64,000 nt of DNA from Lysinibacillus_B sp050613145 (lineage in GTDB: Bacteria; Bacillota; Bacilli; Bacillales_A; Planococcaceae), in assembly GCF_050613145.1 (NCBI RefSeq), contig NZ_CP192507.1:1984001-2048000 (forward strand). The letters are read 5' to 3'. The notes below the pieces were generated by a model. It was not told the DNA's origin, did not search any database, and worked only from the letters and a program-made list of their open reading frames with translations. This document shows, piece by piece, positions 1 to 8,775 of the stretch. The position numbers and the translations under genes are program-made. Positions within the stretch are counted from its first letter, which is position 1, and every line of letters starts with the position of its first letter.

Positions 1-945
1 AGAAATCAATTGAAGGAGACGATCGGTATCGTAGCAGGTAGTGCAAATCAAATTGCCACTTCCTCTAATCAATTGTCAGAGTCCTCTCATCAAACGAGTG
101 AGGCGGCGAATCAAGTGGCGCTCACGATGAATGATCTTGCTGTTGGGACAACGACGCAAGCTGAGCAGTCTGAGCGCATCGTCGTCATGATGCAACAAAC
201 AATTGAAGAGGTCGTACGAAGCATAGAGCGAGCAGAAGAAACGTTGCACAACGCCATTACATCAACGCAAATTGCGAAAAAAGGTGATGAAGCAATTAAC
301 GAGGCGATTAGACATTTAGGCGCGGTGACGCAAACTGTATCGTATGCAACGGATTCTATTCAAAAGCTCGGGAAACGCTCGGAGGAGATTGGCGGCATTA
401 TTACAGTAATTAGTGACATCGCGGAACAAACAAATTTACTTGCATTAAATGCAGCAATCGAGGCAGCGAGAGCAGGGGAACAAGGAAAAGGGTTTGCGGT
501 TGTAGCATCAGAGGTACGTAAATTAGCTGAGCAATCCAAGCTAGCATCTGGGCAGATTACAAACTTAATTAGTGATATTCAAGCAGAGACTTCGGTAACT
601 GTTCGAACGATGGAAAGTAACTTACTGGCCGTTAATGAGCAAGTCATGATTATTAATAAAGGCGGAGAAGCACTTGAGGAAATCGTTGAAAAGGTAATGG
701 TGACTGAAAAAGGTGTTGAACGGATGAAGGATTCATTTTCACATGTGCATACAAATTCACAAAATGTCCAACACGCAATTCATGAAATTTCGAGCATTAT
801 TGAAGAATCGGCTGCTGCGACAGAGGAGGTTGCTGCGACATCAGAGGAGCAATACGCAACGGTTGCAGAAATTACATCAAATGCGGATGAACTAGCAGAA
901 GTGGCTGACAAACTGCGCAATGAGGTGAATAAGTTTAAATTTTAA
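1..945 (+). CDS. Methyl-accepting chemotaxis protein, C-terminal part (5' end outside window)
   Basis: The reading frame is already open at base 1, so this is the C-terminal ~314 residues of a longer chemoreceptor. It shows the signalling-domain hairpin tip with EQTNLLALNAAIEAARAG, followed by GKGFAVVA and VRKLAEQS, flanked by long heptad-rich helices; this is the CheA/CheW-contacting region of the MCP family. The last segment (EESAAATEEVAATSEEQ) resembles the methylation/adaptation helix. No transmembrane or sensory part is visible because it lies upstream. The TTG at 10 is internal, not a start. The STAS gene follows after 42 bp, so the two may be co-transcribed. Confidence 0.95.
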   Translation, partial: RNQLKETIGIVAGSANQIATSSNQLSESSHQTSEAANQVALTMNDLAVGTTTQAEQSERIVVMMQQTIEEVVRSIERAEETLHNAITSTQIAKKGDEAINEAIRHLGAVTQTVSYATDSIQKLGKRSEEIGGIITVISDIAEQTNLLALNAAIEAARAGEQGKGFAVVASEVRKLAEQSKLASGQITNLISDIQAETSVTVRTMESNLLAVNEQVMIINKGGEALEEIVEKVMVTEKGVERMKDSFSHVHTNSQNVQHAIHEISSIIEESAAATEEVAATSEEQYATVAEITSNADELAEVADKLRNEVNKFKF

Positions 946-987
946 AGGATGTATTTCTAAAAGATAAAATAAGTGAGGGATAGTTTA

Positions 988-1374
988 ATGGAGCGAAACA
1001 AGGTTGCAGTTAGCATTACTGAAAAAAAAGAATATAATGTCATTGCTTTAACAGGAAGCTTAGAATATGGCATTCTTAAAGACGTAAAAGCCGAGCTACA
1101 AAACCTTCCTTTACATACAGGGTTAGGTTATGTCATTGATCTACAGAAGGTTGCAAATATTGACAGCACAGGCTTTGGGATGATTGTCAATTTCGCGAAA
1201 AAAGTATCAGTGCAAGGGAAGAAAATTGTCATTATCGTTGTTGATGATTTCATACGCAACTTATTTGCCATATCGCAATGTGATAAAGTGTTTCCGATTG
1301 TTACATCAGAAGACGAAGCAAGAAACATGATAAAAAGTGAATGGACAGGTGAACTGTCAATTAACGAATATTAA
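988..1374 (+). CDS. STAS-domain protein (anti-sigma factor antagonist-like)
   Basis: A 128-residue single STAS domain of the SpoIIAA/RsbV family. The hallmark NIDSTGFG loop places the serine that partner kinases phosphorylate at about residue 60; phosphorylation normally switches binding to an anti-sigma factor. An in-frame GTG lies at 973, but the ATG at 988 has GAGGGA at a normal distance and is preferred. No partner kinase or sigma factor gene is adjacent; the upstream neighbour is a chemoreceptor, so a role in a chemosensory or stress-signalling module is possible but not shown. Confidence 0.88.
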   Translation: MERNKVAVSITEKKEYNVIALTGSLEYGILKDVKAELQNLPLHTGLGYVIDLQKVANIDSTGFGMIVNFAKKVSVQGKKIVIIVVDDFIRNLFAISQCDKVFPIVTSEDEARNMIKSEWTGELSINEY

Positions 1375-1390
1375 AATGAATCTTAAGAAA

Positions 1391-1428
1391 AGTGTATCCT
1401 AATTTTTTAGGATATGCTTTTTCTTTTA
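1391..1428 (+). terminator. Rho-independent terminator after the STAS gene
   Basis: Eight-base stem TATCCTAA/TTAGGATA around 1395-1414 with a short T loop, followed by a T-rich tract at 1418-1426. Confidence 0.8.
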
Positions 1429-1430
1429 CC

Positions 1431-1630
1431 CTATTAAACACATCAACCGAAATAAATCCGGCTAACAAAGAAGTAATCAAATCCAAGGAGGTATTTTACG
1501 AGAATTATGTCTTTTAATCTGTTCGAAAGTTTACTTCTTGGCATAAAAATATCCCTCTTAGATTAACTAGGTCCCTGAAAATTATAGAATTTTTAAAAGT
1601 ATGTTATTTGCTGTTGCCATAATTCCATAA
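1431..1630. other. Intergenic stretch without a convincing gene
   Basis: AT-rich sequence between two terminators. It contains an isolated AAGGAGGT at about 1483 followed 14 or more bases later by a 19-codon ORF (ATG at 1508), too short and too badly spaced to call. Nothing else was recognised. Confidence 0.4.
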
Positions 1631-1635
1631 AAGTG

Positions 1636-1679
1636 AAAAGTCGATTTGTACCAAGAATATTGGTATAAATCGACTTTTT
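1636..1679 (-). terminator. Terminator of the DeoR-family gene, probably bidirectional
   Basis: Long imperfect stem: AAAAGTCGATTTGTACCA at 1636-1653 pairs with TGGTATAAATCGACTTTT at 1661-1678. Runs of T or A on both sides allow termination in either direction. Confidence 0.8.
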
Positions 1680-1706
1680 CAGCATATCGGTGTTCGTTTA
1701 CGTGTG

Positions 1707-2486
1707 TTACGATTCATTGCTATGTAAAACTCGAATTTGATGATTGTTATATTGGTCGATCAACTCCTGTGGAATATGGTAATCGGTAATGACCATGTCG
1801 ATATCCTGTAGCGGACAAATAGTCATTAATGATGAAGTTTCAAATTTCGACGTGTCAGCAATGACGATTTTATTTTTTGTGCGAGCGAGGATCGTTTGAA
1901 TAACGCCAACCTCATGAATGCGGAAGTCTGTTAAGCCATCCTGAATAGATAAGCCATTAACTGTGATAAAGGCTGTATCAATATTTAAATTGCTAAGCAC
2001 TGCTTCGCATTGTGGGCCGTATAAAGTAAACTCTTCCGAATTATAAAAGCCGCCTGTTAATATGATGTTGAATTGTTTGTTTGTACTTAAAATGCTGACG
2101 ATGCGTAAGTCATTCGTAATAATCGTCAGGCGCTGAAATTTATTAACGATGACTTTTGCTAGCTCTGCCGTAGTAGTACCGCCATTTAAAGCGATTGCTT
2201 GACCTTCCTCGATTAATTCTACTGCAAAGGAAGCGATGGATTGCTTTTCCTGTAAATTAGCTACCTCACGTTCCTCAAACAATTTGTTTAATACGTTATT
2301 TTCCTTTTGCTTTAATACCGCTCCACCGTGTACTCGCTTGACAATGCCCTTTTTCTCTAGCATTTCTAAATCTCTACGCACAGTATCAATGGAAACATCT
2401 AAAATAGCTGCAAGTTCGGATGCTTTTGCGGCTTTTTGCTTTAATAAGAAAGATTCTATTTGAGTATGCCTAATTTCTTGTAACAA
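1707..2486 (-). CDS. DeoR-family transcriptional regulator, divergent from the phosphonate operon
   Basis: 259 residues. The N-terminus is a DeoR winged helix-turn-helix (ILDVSIDTVRRDLEMLEKKG, residues ~27-46, then VKRVHGGA). The C-terminal two thirds is the ISOCOT sugar-phosphate-like sensor fold, with NGGTTTAELAK and a late IADTSKFE motif. The start is TTG at 2486 with AAGGAG eight bases upstream. It is transcribed away from the Fe-ADH/phn operon across a 258-bp intergenic region, so it is the obvious candidate regulator of phosphonate uptake and cleavage. DeoR proteins usually repress and sense a phosphorylated metabolite; that the ligand here is a phosphonate intermediate is inference. 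Confidence 0.9.
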   Translation of the reverse strand: MLQEIRHTQIESFLLKQKAAKASELAAILDVSIDTVRRDLEMLEKKGIVKRVHGGAVLKQKENNVLNKLFEEREVANLQEKQSIASFAVELIEEGQAIALNGGTTTAELAKVIVNKFQRLTIITNDLRIVSILSTNKQFNIILTGGFYNSEEFTLYGPQCEAVLSNLNIDTAFITVNGLSIQDGLTDFRIHEVGVIQTILARTKNKIVIADTSKFETSSLMTICPLQDIDMVITDYHIPQELIDQYNNHQIRVLHSNES

Positions 2487-2516
2487 GATGCATGCTCCTT
2501 TCCGCTATGTTTATTA

Positions 2517-2563
2517 ATGATTATAGCAAAAGTATGCTCTTTAGTGAATATATTTATGATTAT
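2517..2563. promoter_or_regulatory. Possible DeoR operator: direct repeat ATGATTAT
   Basis: ATGATTAT occurs at 2517-2524 and again at 2556-2563, 39 bp apart, in the divergent region between the DeoR gene and the phosphonate operon. DeoR-family proteins often bind repeated sites near their own promoter. The assignment rests only on position and repetition. Confidence 0.3.
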
Positions 2564-2743
2564 TAACAATATATTAATGGAATGTAAATTTAATAAGTTC
2601 ATGTAAAGATGCTGAAAAAGGGATTGAAAAACAGCAAAAAGCTGATTAATATTGCAAATGTAAGCAAAAACATGCGAGAAAGGAAAGAGTAAATAAGCTA
2701 AATGCATAAATATAGTAGATTACAAAGAAGGAAGAGATAAAAA

Positions 2744-3880
2744 ATGGGAACTTTTTTTAATCCAGTAACAATACACGTCGAGAAACTAACGGTTTTACAG
2801 CAAGTACTTGATAAAATGCCGCTAAAGGCAGCGAAAGTACTTTTACTAACTCGTGGCGGTAATTTTAACGACTCGTCAGAAAGCGCCGAGCTAAAAAGTT
2901 GTCTTCAGCATTACGAAGTGCAGCAAGTAGATATTGAAATTTCCAATCCTACTGTAGATGATTTATTCGCGCTATTTAATCAGACGAAAGAATTTGATTT
3001 TGATTGCATTGTCGGCATTGGTGGGGGAAGTGTACTGGATTTATCTAAATCGTTAGCCGCGATTAAAGGAATGCTAATTGAATCTTCCGAGCAGCTGCTA
3101 ACGATTATTGAACAAAAGGACTACGTGAATAATGAGCAAACAACACCTTGGATTGGCATTCCAACCACTTCTGGAACTGGCTCAGAGCTAACATGCTGGG
3201 CAACAATTTGGCACAAAAAGCAAGGGATTAAGCTATCCATTGATCATCCATCGTTGTATGCCTATGCCGCGATTATTGATTATACATTAACAGCCTCATT
3301 ACCAATTAGTATCACGGTTTCGACAGCACTAGATGCACTATGTCATGCAACAGAGGCATACTGGTCAAGAAAATCAAATGATATTTCGAGAGTTTATGCA
3401 AAAGAGGCAATTAAGCGCATTACGCAACATTTAGAGTTGCTAATCGAAACGCCGAATCATTTACAGTATCGACGTGAGATTGCTTTAGCAAGTATGTATG
3501 CAGGCTTGGCCTTTAGTAATACACGAACAACAGCTTGTCATTCAATCTCGTACCCATTAACGATGGAGCTTGGGGTTTCACACGGTGTGGCAGCAAGCTT
3601 AACGTTAGCAAAAGTGTTAGCTATTAATTTTGAGAGCATCCCTGAAAAACAACAATTGCTTGAAGCATTTGGTCACCGTACCTTTGATGAAATACAGCAA
3701 TGGATCGAAAGTGTACAGGAGAGAGCGGGCTTTGCTACAAGACTTGTGCAATATAAAGGAACACATGAAAGTATTGATCGTATTGTAGAAAATGCATTTA
3801 CAAAAGGTCGTATGGATAACAATCCAGTTGTATTAACAGAAACAGATGTAAAAAATATTTTAATCTCAATCTATGAATAG
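2744..3880 (+). CDS. Iron-containing alcohol dehydrogenase associated with phosphonate metabolism
   Basis: 378 residues of the group III Fe-ADH family. The NAD-binding glycine loop is GIGGGSVLDLSKSLA (~residues 91-105). Metal ligands fit the family pattern: DALCHATEA supplies Asp and His, and TACHSISYP and GVSHGVA supply two further His. It opens the operon, 14 bp before the phosphonate-binding lipoprotein gene, and phnX closes it. This context matches the 'phosphonate metabolism-associated Fe-ADH' group, in which relatives interconvert phosphonoacetaldehyde and 2-hydroxyethylphosphonate. The most economical role is oxidising imported hydroxyethylphosphonate to the PhnX substrate; the reverse reduction cannot be excluded. 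Confidence 0.88.
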   Translation: MGTFFNPVTIHVEKLTVLQQVLDKMPLKAAKVLLLTRGGNFNDSSESAELKSCLQHYEVQQVDIEISNPTVDDLFALFNQTKEFDFDCIVGIGGGSVLDLSKSLAAIKGMLIESSEQLLTIIEQKDYVNNEQTTPWIGIPTTSGTGSELTCWATIWHKKQGIKLSIDHPSLYAYAAIIDYTLTASLPISITVSTALDALCHATEAYWSRKSNDISRVYAKEAIKRITQHLELLIETPNHLQYRREIALASMYAGLAFSNTRTTACHSISYPLTMELGVSHGVAASLTLAKVLAINFESIPEKQQLLEAFGHRTFDEIQQWIESVQERAGFATRLVQYKGTHESIDRIVENAFTKGRMDNNPVVLTETDVKNILISIYE

Positions 3881-3894
3881 GAAGGTATAGAACA

Positions 3895-4923
3895 ATGAAA
3901 AAAACACTTTTAATATCATCCATTTTAGCACTATCAACAGCTTTAGCAGCATGCTCTGGGCAAACAACAGAAGGTAAGGTAGACGACGTAATCGACATCG
4001 TTTGGTATCCAAATGAATCTGGGTCAGATTTAAAGGCATCACGTGATGAGATTGGAGAATTAATCGAGGAAGCAACAGGCAAGGAAGTGAAGCACCACTT
4101 AACGACGGACTATGCTATTGCGATTGAAACAATTGCAAATGGCAATGCAGATATGGGCTTTATGGGGTCAAACAGCTATATCGAAGCAAAGGAAAAGAAT
4201 GATGCTGTTATTCCGCTAGCAGTACAATCAGGTGAGTCTGGAACATTAGATGATGCAATTTATTATAGCTGGCTAGCTGTGGATGTAAATGAGCAAGATG
4301 CGTTCAAAAAGGATGGCGAATTTTCATTAGATACGATTGAAGGGAAATCGATTTCATTTGTATCTAATAGCTCAACATCAGGCTTTAAAGTGCCATCTGC
4401 AACAATCATTAAGCACTTCTCAGAAAACGATAAATACGCAGACTTATCTGAGGAAAGCATCATGACAGGTGCTGAATTATTCGAGCAAGTATTATTCGGT
4501 AACTCGCATCAAGGATCAGCCGTGAATTTGTTAAAGGATGATGTAGATGTAGCGGCATTCTGTGATACATGTGTAGAAGAATATGTGGAGCTAAAAGACG
4601 GAGAAGCAAACACACTAGGTGCTATTTATACAGTAAAAGCAAATGCAGCAGAGCCATTTAACACAGTGACGGGTAAGGATTTTGCATTAATGAATGTAAC
4701 GCCTGTATTAAACGAACCATTCGTTGCGAATTTAGAAACAATGGGGCAGGAAGATTTTGATACAATTCAAGCTTTATTCACTTCGGATGAGTTTGCAAAT
4801 AATGAAATGATTTTTGGCTTAAAAGATAGTGAGATTGCCACATTATTCACGAAAGAAGGCGAAGAACGCTTCTTAGTAGTTGAGGATGCATGGTTTAACC
4901 CAATTCGTGAATTAACAAAATAA
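3895..4923 (+). CDS. phnD: Phosphonate ABC transporter, substrate-binding lipoprotein
   Basis: 342 residues. A lipoprotein signal peptide ends in the lipobox LAAC at about residues 17-20, so the mature protein is tethered to the outer face of the membrane. The body is a PhnD-like periplasmic-binding fold: DIVWYPNESG near the N-terminus, the MGFMGSNSYIEA substrate loop, and SFVSNSSTSGFKVPSATI. It lies 14 bp after the Fe-ADH gene and 30 bp before the ATPase gene. The specificity (aminoethyl-, hydroxyethylphosphonate or other) cannot be read from sequence; context favours a two-carbon phosphonate. Confidence 0.92.
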   Translation: MKKTLLISSILALSTALAACSGQTTEGKVDDVIDIVWYPNESGSDLKASRDEIGELIEEATGKEVKHHLTTDYAIAIETIANGNADMGFMGSNSYIEAKEKNDAVIPLAVQSGESGTLDDAIYYSWLAVDVNEQDAFKKDGEFSLDTIEGKSISFVSNSSTSGFKVPSATIIKHFSENDKYADLSEESIMTGAELFEQVLFGNSHQGSAVNLLKDDVDVAAFCDTCVEEYVELKDGEANTLGAIYTVKANAAEPFNTVTGKDFALMNVTPVLNEPFVANLETMGQEDFDTIQALFTSDEFANNEMIFGLKDSEIATLFTKEGEERFLVVEDAWFNPIRELTK

Positions 4924-4953
4924 TTAGCGACATTAAAAGCGAGGATATTCGAG

Positions 4954-5721
4954 ATGATGCCATTATTACAAGTCGATCAAGTAGAAAAGTATTATAACGA
5001 AGAAACAAAAGTGTTAAAGGATATTAGTTTTGAAGTTTATCCAGGAGAGTTTATTTCGATTATCGGTCCTTCAGGTGCAGGAAAATCAACGTTACTACGC
5101 TGTATTAATCGCATGGTGGAATTTAATCACGGAACCATCCTGTTTAATGAACAAAATATCGGTCAACTAAACAAAAAAGAGCTACGAAAAGCACGCACGA
5201 AAATCGGCATGATTTTTCAGCATTATAATTTAGTTCCACGCTTGAGTGTATTAGAAAATGTACTGCATGGTCGTTTTGGCTATAAAACGACTTTGCAGGG
5301 AGTTTTTAATCGCTATACGCAAAAGGAAAAGGAACGCGCCTTCTTCCTATTAGAGAAGCTTGGTATTGCAGAGCATGCATATAAACGCTGTGACCAATTG
5401 AGTGGCGGACAGCAACAGCGTGTTGGGATTTGTCGAGCGCTTATCCAGGAGCCTTCCTTAATATTATGTGATGAACCCATTGCTTCGTTGGATCCGAGCT
5501 CTTCAAAAGTTATTATGGATTATTTGAAGATGATTTCTTCTGAGCTAGGCATTGCTGTAGTCGTTAACCTGCATCAGGTGGAGGTTGCGCAGCATTATTC
5601 GGACCGTATCATTGGCTTAAATAAAGGTAATATTGTTTTCGACGATCGTAGCGCGGCACTGACAAATACGGAAATCCAAAATATTTATAGTTCGAACATG
5701 CAAGATTTAATCATGATATAA
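4954..5721 (+). CDS. phnC: Phosphonate ABC transporter, ATP-binding protein
   Basis: 255 residues with Walker A GPSGAGKST (~residues 40-48), Q-loop FQHYN, signature LSGGQQQRVGI, Walker B LILCDEPIASLDP and switch His in NLHQVE. This is the PhnC-type importer ATPase, which powers the two PhnE permeases. A second ATG is the next codon (4957) and either could be used with GCGAGG upstream. It sits between phnD and phnE1. Confidence 0.94.
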   Translation: MMPLLQVDQVEKYYNEETKVLKDISFEVYPGEFISIIGPSGAGKSTLLRCINRMVEFNHGTILFNEQNIGQLNKKELRKARTKIGMIFQHYNLVPRLSVLENVLHGRFGYKTTLQGVFNRYTQKEKERAFFLLEKLGIAEHAYKRCDQLSGGQQQRVGICRALIQEPSLILCDEPIASLDPSSSKVIMDYLKMISSELGIAVVVNLHQVEVAQHYSDRIIGLNKGNIVFDDRSAALTNTEIQNIYSSNMQDLIMI

Positions 5722-5732
5722 GGAGAACTAAC

Positions 5733-6518
5733 ATGATTGATAACAAACTGAAACGCAGTAACTGGCATACATGGTTTTTTCTAATCATCATTGTGCTGTT
5801 TACTTATGGCTCTGCTGCCATCACTCAATTTAACGTTGTAGAGGGCATGATTACCTTGCCGGATGCTCTGTTATGGATGCTATCAAATTTATTTGTAACA
5901 GGGGAGTCGTTAGAAAAATTACCGATTATACTAGCGTCATTATTTGAAACGATTTTTATGTCTATTGCGGCTACTGTATTTGGTGCAATCATAGCACTAT
6001 TTTTAGGGTTATTTGGCTCTGCTAAAACGATGGTCAATAAACCGTTGATGCTGTTTTCTCGATTTGTAGCATCGCTTTCACGGAATATCCCGGTTGTGGT
6101 CTGGGCACTCGTGTTATTGTTATCGTTTGGACAAAATTCGGTGACAGGTTTTTTAGCTTTATTTGTAGGCTCAACAGGCTTTTTGACGCGTGCGTTTATC
6201 GAATCTATCGATGAAGCAGGTGATAAGTCTATTGAAGGCTTACAAGCAACTGGAGCAACATATTTTCAAATCGTCTTTAAAGGTGTATTGCCACAGTGTT
6301 TACCACAGGTCATTAGTTGGATCTTATTTATGATTGAGACGAATATTCGTAATGCAACACTGGTAGGTATTTTAACGGGGACGGGCATTGGCTATGTGTT
6401 TGATATTTATTATAAAATGCTGAACTACAATGTAGTATCACTCATTACGCTTTGTATCGTTGTAGCCGTTATTGTCATTGATGTGTGTTCAAATCATGTG
6501 CGAAAGGTGATTTTATAA
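5733..6518 (+). CDS. phnE: Phosphonate ABC transporter, permease 1
   Basis: 261 residues with about six hydrophobic spans. The cytoplasmic EAA-type loop (GLQATGATYFQIVFKGVLPQ) contacts the ATPase. RBS AAGGAG lies before the ATG. The stop codon overlaps the start of the second permease (TAATG), typical of translational coupling. PhnE-family importers often have two permease genes like this. Confidence 0.92.
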   Translation: MIDNKLKRSNWHTWFFLIIIVLFTYGSAAITQFNVVEGMITLPDALLWMLSNLFVTGESLEKLPIILASLFETIFMSIAATVFGAIIALFLGLFGSAKTMVNKPLMLFSRFVASLSRNIPVVVWALVLLLSFGQNSVTGFLALFVGSTGFLTRAFIESIDEAGDKSIEGLQATGATYFQIVFKGVLPQCLPQVISWILFMIETNIRNATLVGILTGTGIGYVFDIYYKMLNYNVVSLITLCIVVAVIVIDVCSNHVRKVIL

Positions 6519-7363
6519 TGGTACAGGTTATGGAAAATAATCCACCTCATAAACGACATATTCCGTTAAAGAAATATGCACGAGCAGATATTTATATGCG
6601 TATGATGCTACTAATTTTCACTCTATCAACAATTTTTGCGTTCTTCATATTTGACTATAAAGGGCTAGAGCTAAAAACAGCGATTATTGATACGTTAAGT
6701 AATATTAAAGTAATGGTTTTAGAGCCAGGGCTCTCCCATTTTAGTTGGGGAGAAGCATTTTACCAAATTGGCATCACAGTAGGCCTTGCTTTTTTATCAA
6801 CGATTATTGGGGCAGTGATTGCGTTAGGGCTCGCTTTAATGGCGGCTACGAATTTATCAACTGAATGGCTATCAAAGGCTGTACGAATGGTCATGGCATT
6901 TATTCGTGCTGTACCAACAGTTTTATGGGTATTGATCTTTGCGATTTCTGCGGGGTTAGGGAGTGAAGCAGCAATATTAGGGATGCTACTGCATTCGATA
7001 GCGTATTTAGTAAAGGCATTTTCTGAAGCTTTTGAGGAAATGGATTCAGGCATTATTGAAGCTTTACGTGCTAGTGGAGCAAATTGGTGGCATATCGTTA
7101 TTCATGCGGTCATTCCTACGACATTTACGTATTTGCTATCATGGGTATTTTTACGCTTTGAGATTAACTTTGGTGTAGCTGTTGCAATGGGGGCAGCAGC
7201 GGGTGCTGGTGGTATTGGCTTTGAATTATTTATGGCATCAAGCTTCTATTTTGATTTGCGTGAGGCAGGGATGATTACATACTTTATATTAATCATCGCA
7301 ATTTTATTAGAAATTGCATCAACACAATTAAAAAAACGTTTCTTCCCAGCGAAGGCTCAGTAA
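6518..7363 (+). CDS. phnE: Phosphonate ABC transporter, permease 2
   Basis: 281 residues from the ATG at 6518, which shares one base with the stop of permease 1 and has GAAAGGTG upstream. A longer frame opens at 6485, but it would overlap the first permease coding region and lacks an RBS. About six membrane spans, with the EAA loop (ALRASGANWWHIVIHAVIPT). It pairs with the preceding PhnE to form the channel. Confidence 0.92.
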   Translation: MVQVMENNPPHKRHIPLKKYARADIYMRMMLLIFTLSTIFAFFIFDYKGLELKTAIIDTLSNIKVMVLEPGLSHFSWGEAFYQIGITVGLAFLSTIIGAVIALGLALMAATNLSTEWLSKAVRMVMAFIRAVPTVLWVLIFAISAGLGSEAAILGMLLHSIAYLVKAFSEAFEEMDSGIIEALRASGANWWHIVIHAVIPTTFTYLLSWVFLRFEINFGVAVAMGAAAGAGGIGFELFMASSFYFDLREAGMITYFILIIAILLEIASTQLKKRFFPAKAQ

Positions 7364-7387
7364 GAAAGATGATTTGGAGGACGTAAT

Positions 7388-8182
7388 ATGAAAGCAATTG
7401 AAGGAATTATTTTAGATTGGGCAGGGACGACAGTAGACTTTGGCTGTATGGCACCAGTCAATGTTTTTGTAGAAATTTTTGAAGATGCAGGTGTTGAAGT
7501 GACGATTGACGAAGCAAGAAAACCGATGGGTATGCTTAAAATCGATCATATCCGTACGATGCTTCAAATGCCAAGAATCGAACAACTTTGGCAGGAGGTA
7601 CATGGAAGTCCCTTTACTGAACAGGATGTAGAGGCGCTTTATGTGAAATTTGAAGAGAGCTTAATGAAAACATTGGTTACTTTTACAGATCCGATTGATG
7701 GTGTAGTAGAAATTGTTACGCAATTACGAAGTAAAGGACTAAAAATTGGTTCGACAACGGGTTACACACAAATGATGATGGATGTCGTTGTGCCCAATGC
7801 TAAGGCAAAAGGTTATAGTCCAGATTTTTATATTACACCTGATGCAACGAACTCTTTTGGGAGACCATATCCATACATGATTTATCGTAATATGGAACAG
7901 CTTCAATTACAGGCTGTACAACAGGTTGTCAAGGTGGGTGACACAATTTCAGATATAAATGAAGCATTACATGCAGGGGTTTGGGCTGTTGGCGTAGTGA
8001 TTGGAAGCTCTGAAATGGGCTTAAGCCAAGAAGAATATGAAGCATTAACTACTGAGCAAAAGGAACAAATCATTGAAGCAACCGCTCAAAAATTTAAAAA
8101 TCATGGCGCGCATTATACAATTCGTACAATGAATGAGCTACCTGCATTAATTGATAAAATAAATGAGCGCTTAAATAGTTAA
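7388..8182 (+). CDS. phnX: Phosphonoacetaldehyde hydrolase (phosphonatase)
   Basis: 264 residues, HAD superfamily. It hydrolyses phosphonoacetaldehyde to acetaldehyde and phosphate through a Schiff base. The nucleophile is Asp10 in ILDWAGTTVD; the Schiff-base lysine is Lys51 in KPMGMLKIDHI, offset by two from the well-known B. cereus enzyme. The later HAD loops are GSTTGYT and VGDTISDINEA. RBS TTTGGAGG precedes the ATG. It is the last gene of the operon. No aminoethylphosphonate transaminase (phnW) is present in the cluster, so the aldehyde must come from elsewhere, plausibly from the Fe-ADH. Confidence 0.95.
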   Translation: MKAIEGIILDWAGTTVDFGCMAPVNVFVEIFEDAGVEVTIDEARKPMGMLKIDHIRTMLQMPRIEQLWQEVHGSPFTEQDVEALYVKFEESLMKTLVTFTDPIDGVVEIVTQLRSKGLKIGSTTGYTQMMMDVVVPNAKAKGYSPDFYITPDATNSFGRPYPYMIYRNMEQLQLQAVQQVVKVGDTISDINEALHAGVWAVGVVIGSSEMGLSQEEYEALTTEQKEQIIEATAQKFKNHGAHYTIRTMNELPALIDKINERLNS

Positions 8183-8190
8183 AGTGTTGA

Positions 8191-8229
8191 AAAGCATGCA
8201 AGGTCAAATATGCCTTTGCATGCTTTTTT
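8191..8229 (+). terminator. Terminator of the phosphonate operon
   Basis: Stem AAAGCATGCAAGG (8191-8203) with CCTTTGCATGCTTT (8213-8226), followed by a T run. Confidence 0.88.
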
Positions 8230-8260
8230 ATTGAGAAGGATTTATCTAGAAAACATAAAG

Positions 8261-8292
8261 AACCCGCATACCGATAGTTCGGTAGCGGGAAG
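8261..8292 (-). terminator. Terminator hairpin, probably the original one of the gene now at 16479-16667
   Basis: CCCGC-TACCGA pairs with TCGGTA-GCGGG (8263-8289); read on the minus strand it is followed by TTCTTTATGTTTTC. It lies just beyond the left 25-bp direct repeat. That repeat is the 3' end of the small minus-strand gene at 16479, so this hairpin was probably its terminator before the island was inserted. Confidence 0.6.
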
Positions 8293-8306
8293 GGGGGATC
8301 TATTTA

Positions 8307-8331
8307 TTAACCGATTAAGTGATGTTTGACG
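8307..8331. repeat. 25-bp direct repeat, left copy (candidate attachment site)
   Basis: Identical over 25 bases to 16479-16503, starting TTAACCGATTAAGTG; flanking bases differ on both sides. The right copy is the last codons and stop of a small gene. Confidence 0.8.
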
Positions 8332-8332
8332 C

Positions 8333-8364
8333 AAAAAGAACCCCCACCTAATGCTAAGGTGAGG
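8333..8364 (-). terminator. Terminator downstream of the surface-protein fragment
   Basis: CCCCACCT/AAGGTGAGG hairpin (8341-8363); on the minus strand it is followed by TTCTTTTTG. Confidence 0.65.
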
Positions 8365-8406
8365 TTAAAATAAATATAGAGCATTCTTTACACTAACAAT
8401 AATGGA

Positions 8407-8775
8407 TTAATCATTAAAATCGACATTAATAGTAAGTTTTTCAGTATTTCCTCCACTGACAAAAGCATTACTGTATAACAAGAATGAAAATGATCCATCA
8501 TCTACATTTCCGTGTTTTAGAGCTGTCGCAGGAAAACGAAGTGTTAATTGTGTATCACTATCTCTCGTCACTTGAATATGGTTAGATATACTATGATCTC
8601 CATAAAACCCAATTATATAACCATAATATGAATCGAATTCAGTACCAAATACAAAAGGTAAATTGGTGAAAGTATCCCCTACTAATATAACCACTATTGT
8701 TTCAGTAAAAGTACCATCGTTTGCTGCTGACTCATGCAGAGTATATGAACTGAATGTTAATGTTCTTGGTCCGCT
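8407..8775 (-). pseudogene. C-terminal fragment of an Ig-like repeat surface protein, downstream of an intron remnant
   Basis: On the minus strand an open frame of ~122 codons begins at the inferred intron/exon junction (AGC GGA..., reading SGPRTLTFSSYTLHESAAND) and ends at 8407. ESAANDGTFT, then VGDTFT, then LRFPATALKH and SFLLYSNAF match the pattern of a bacterial Ig-like/Calx-beta-type adhesion repeat. There is no start codon, RBS or signal peptide: it is the 3' exon of a gene whose 5' part is absent. An internal GTG (8694) could give a shorter product, but nothing supports its use. A terminator follows. Confidence 0.7.
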
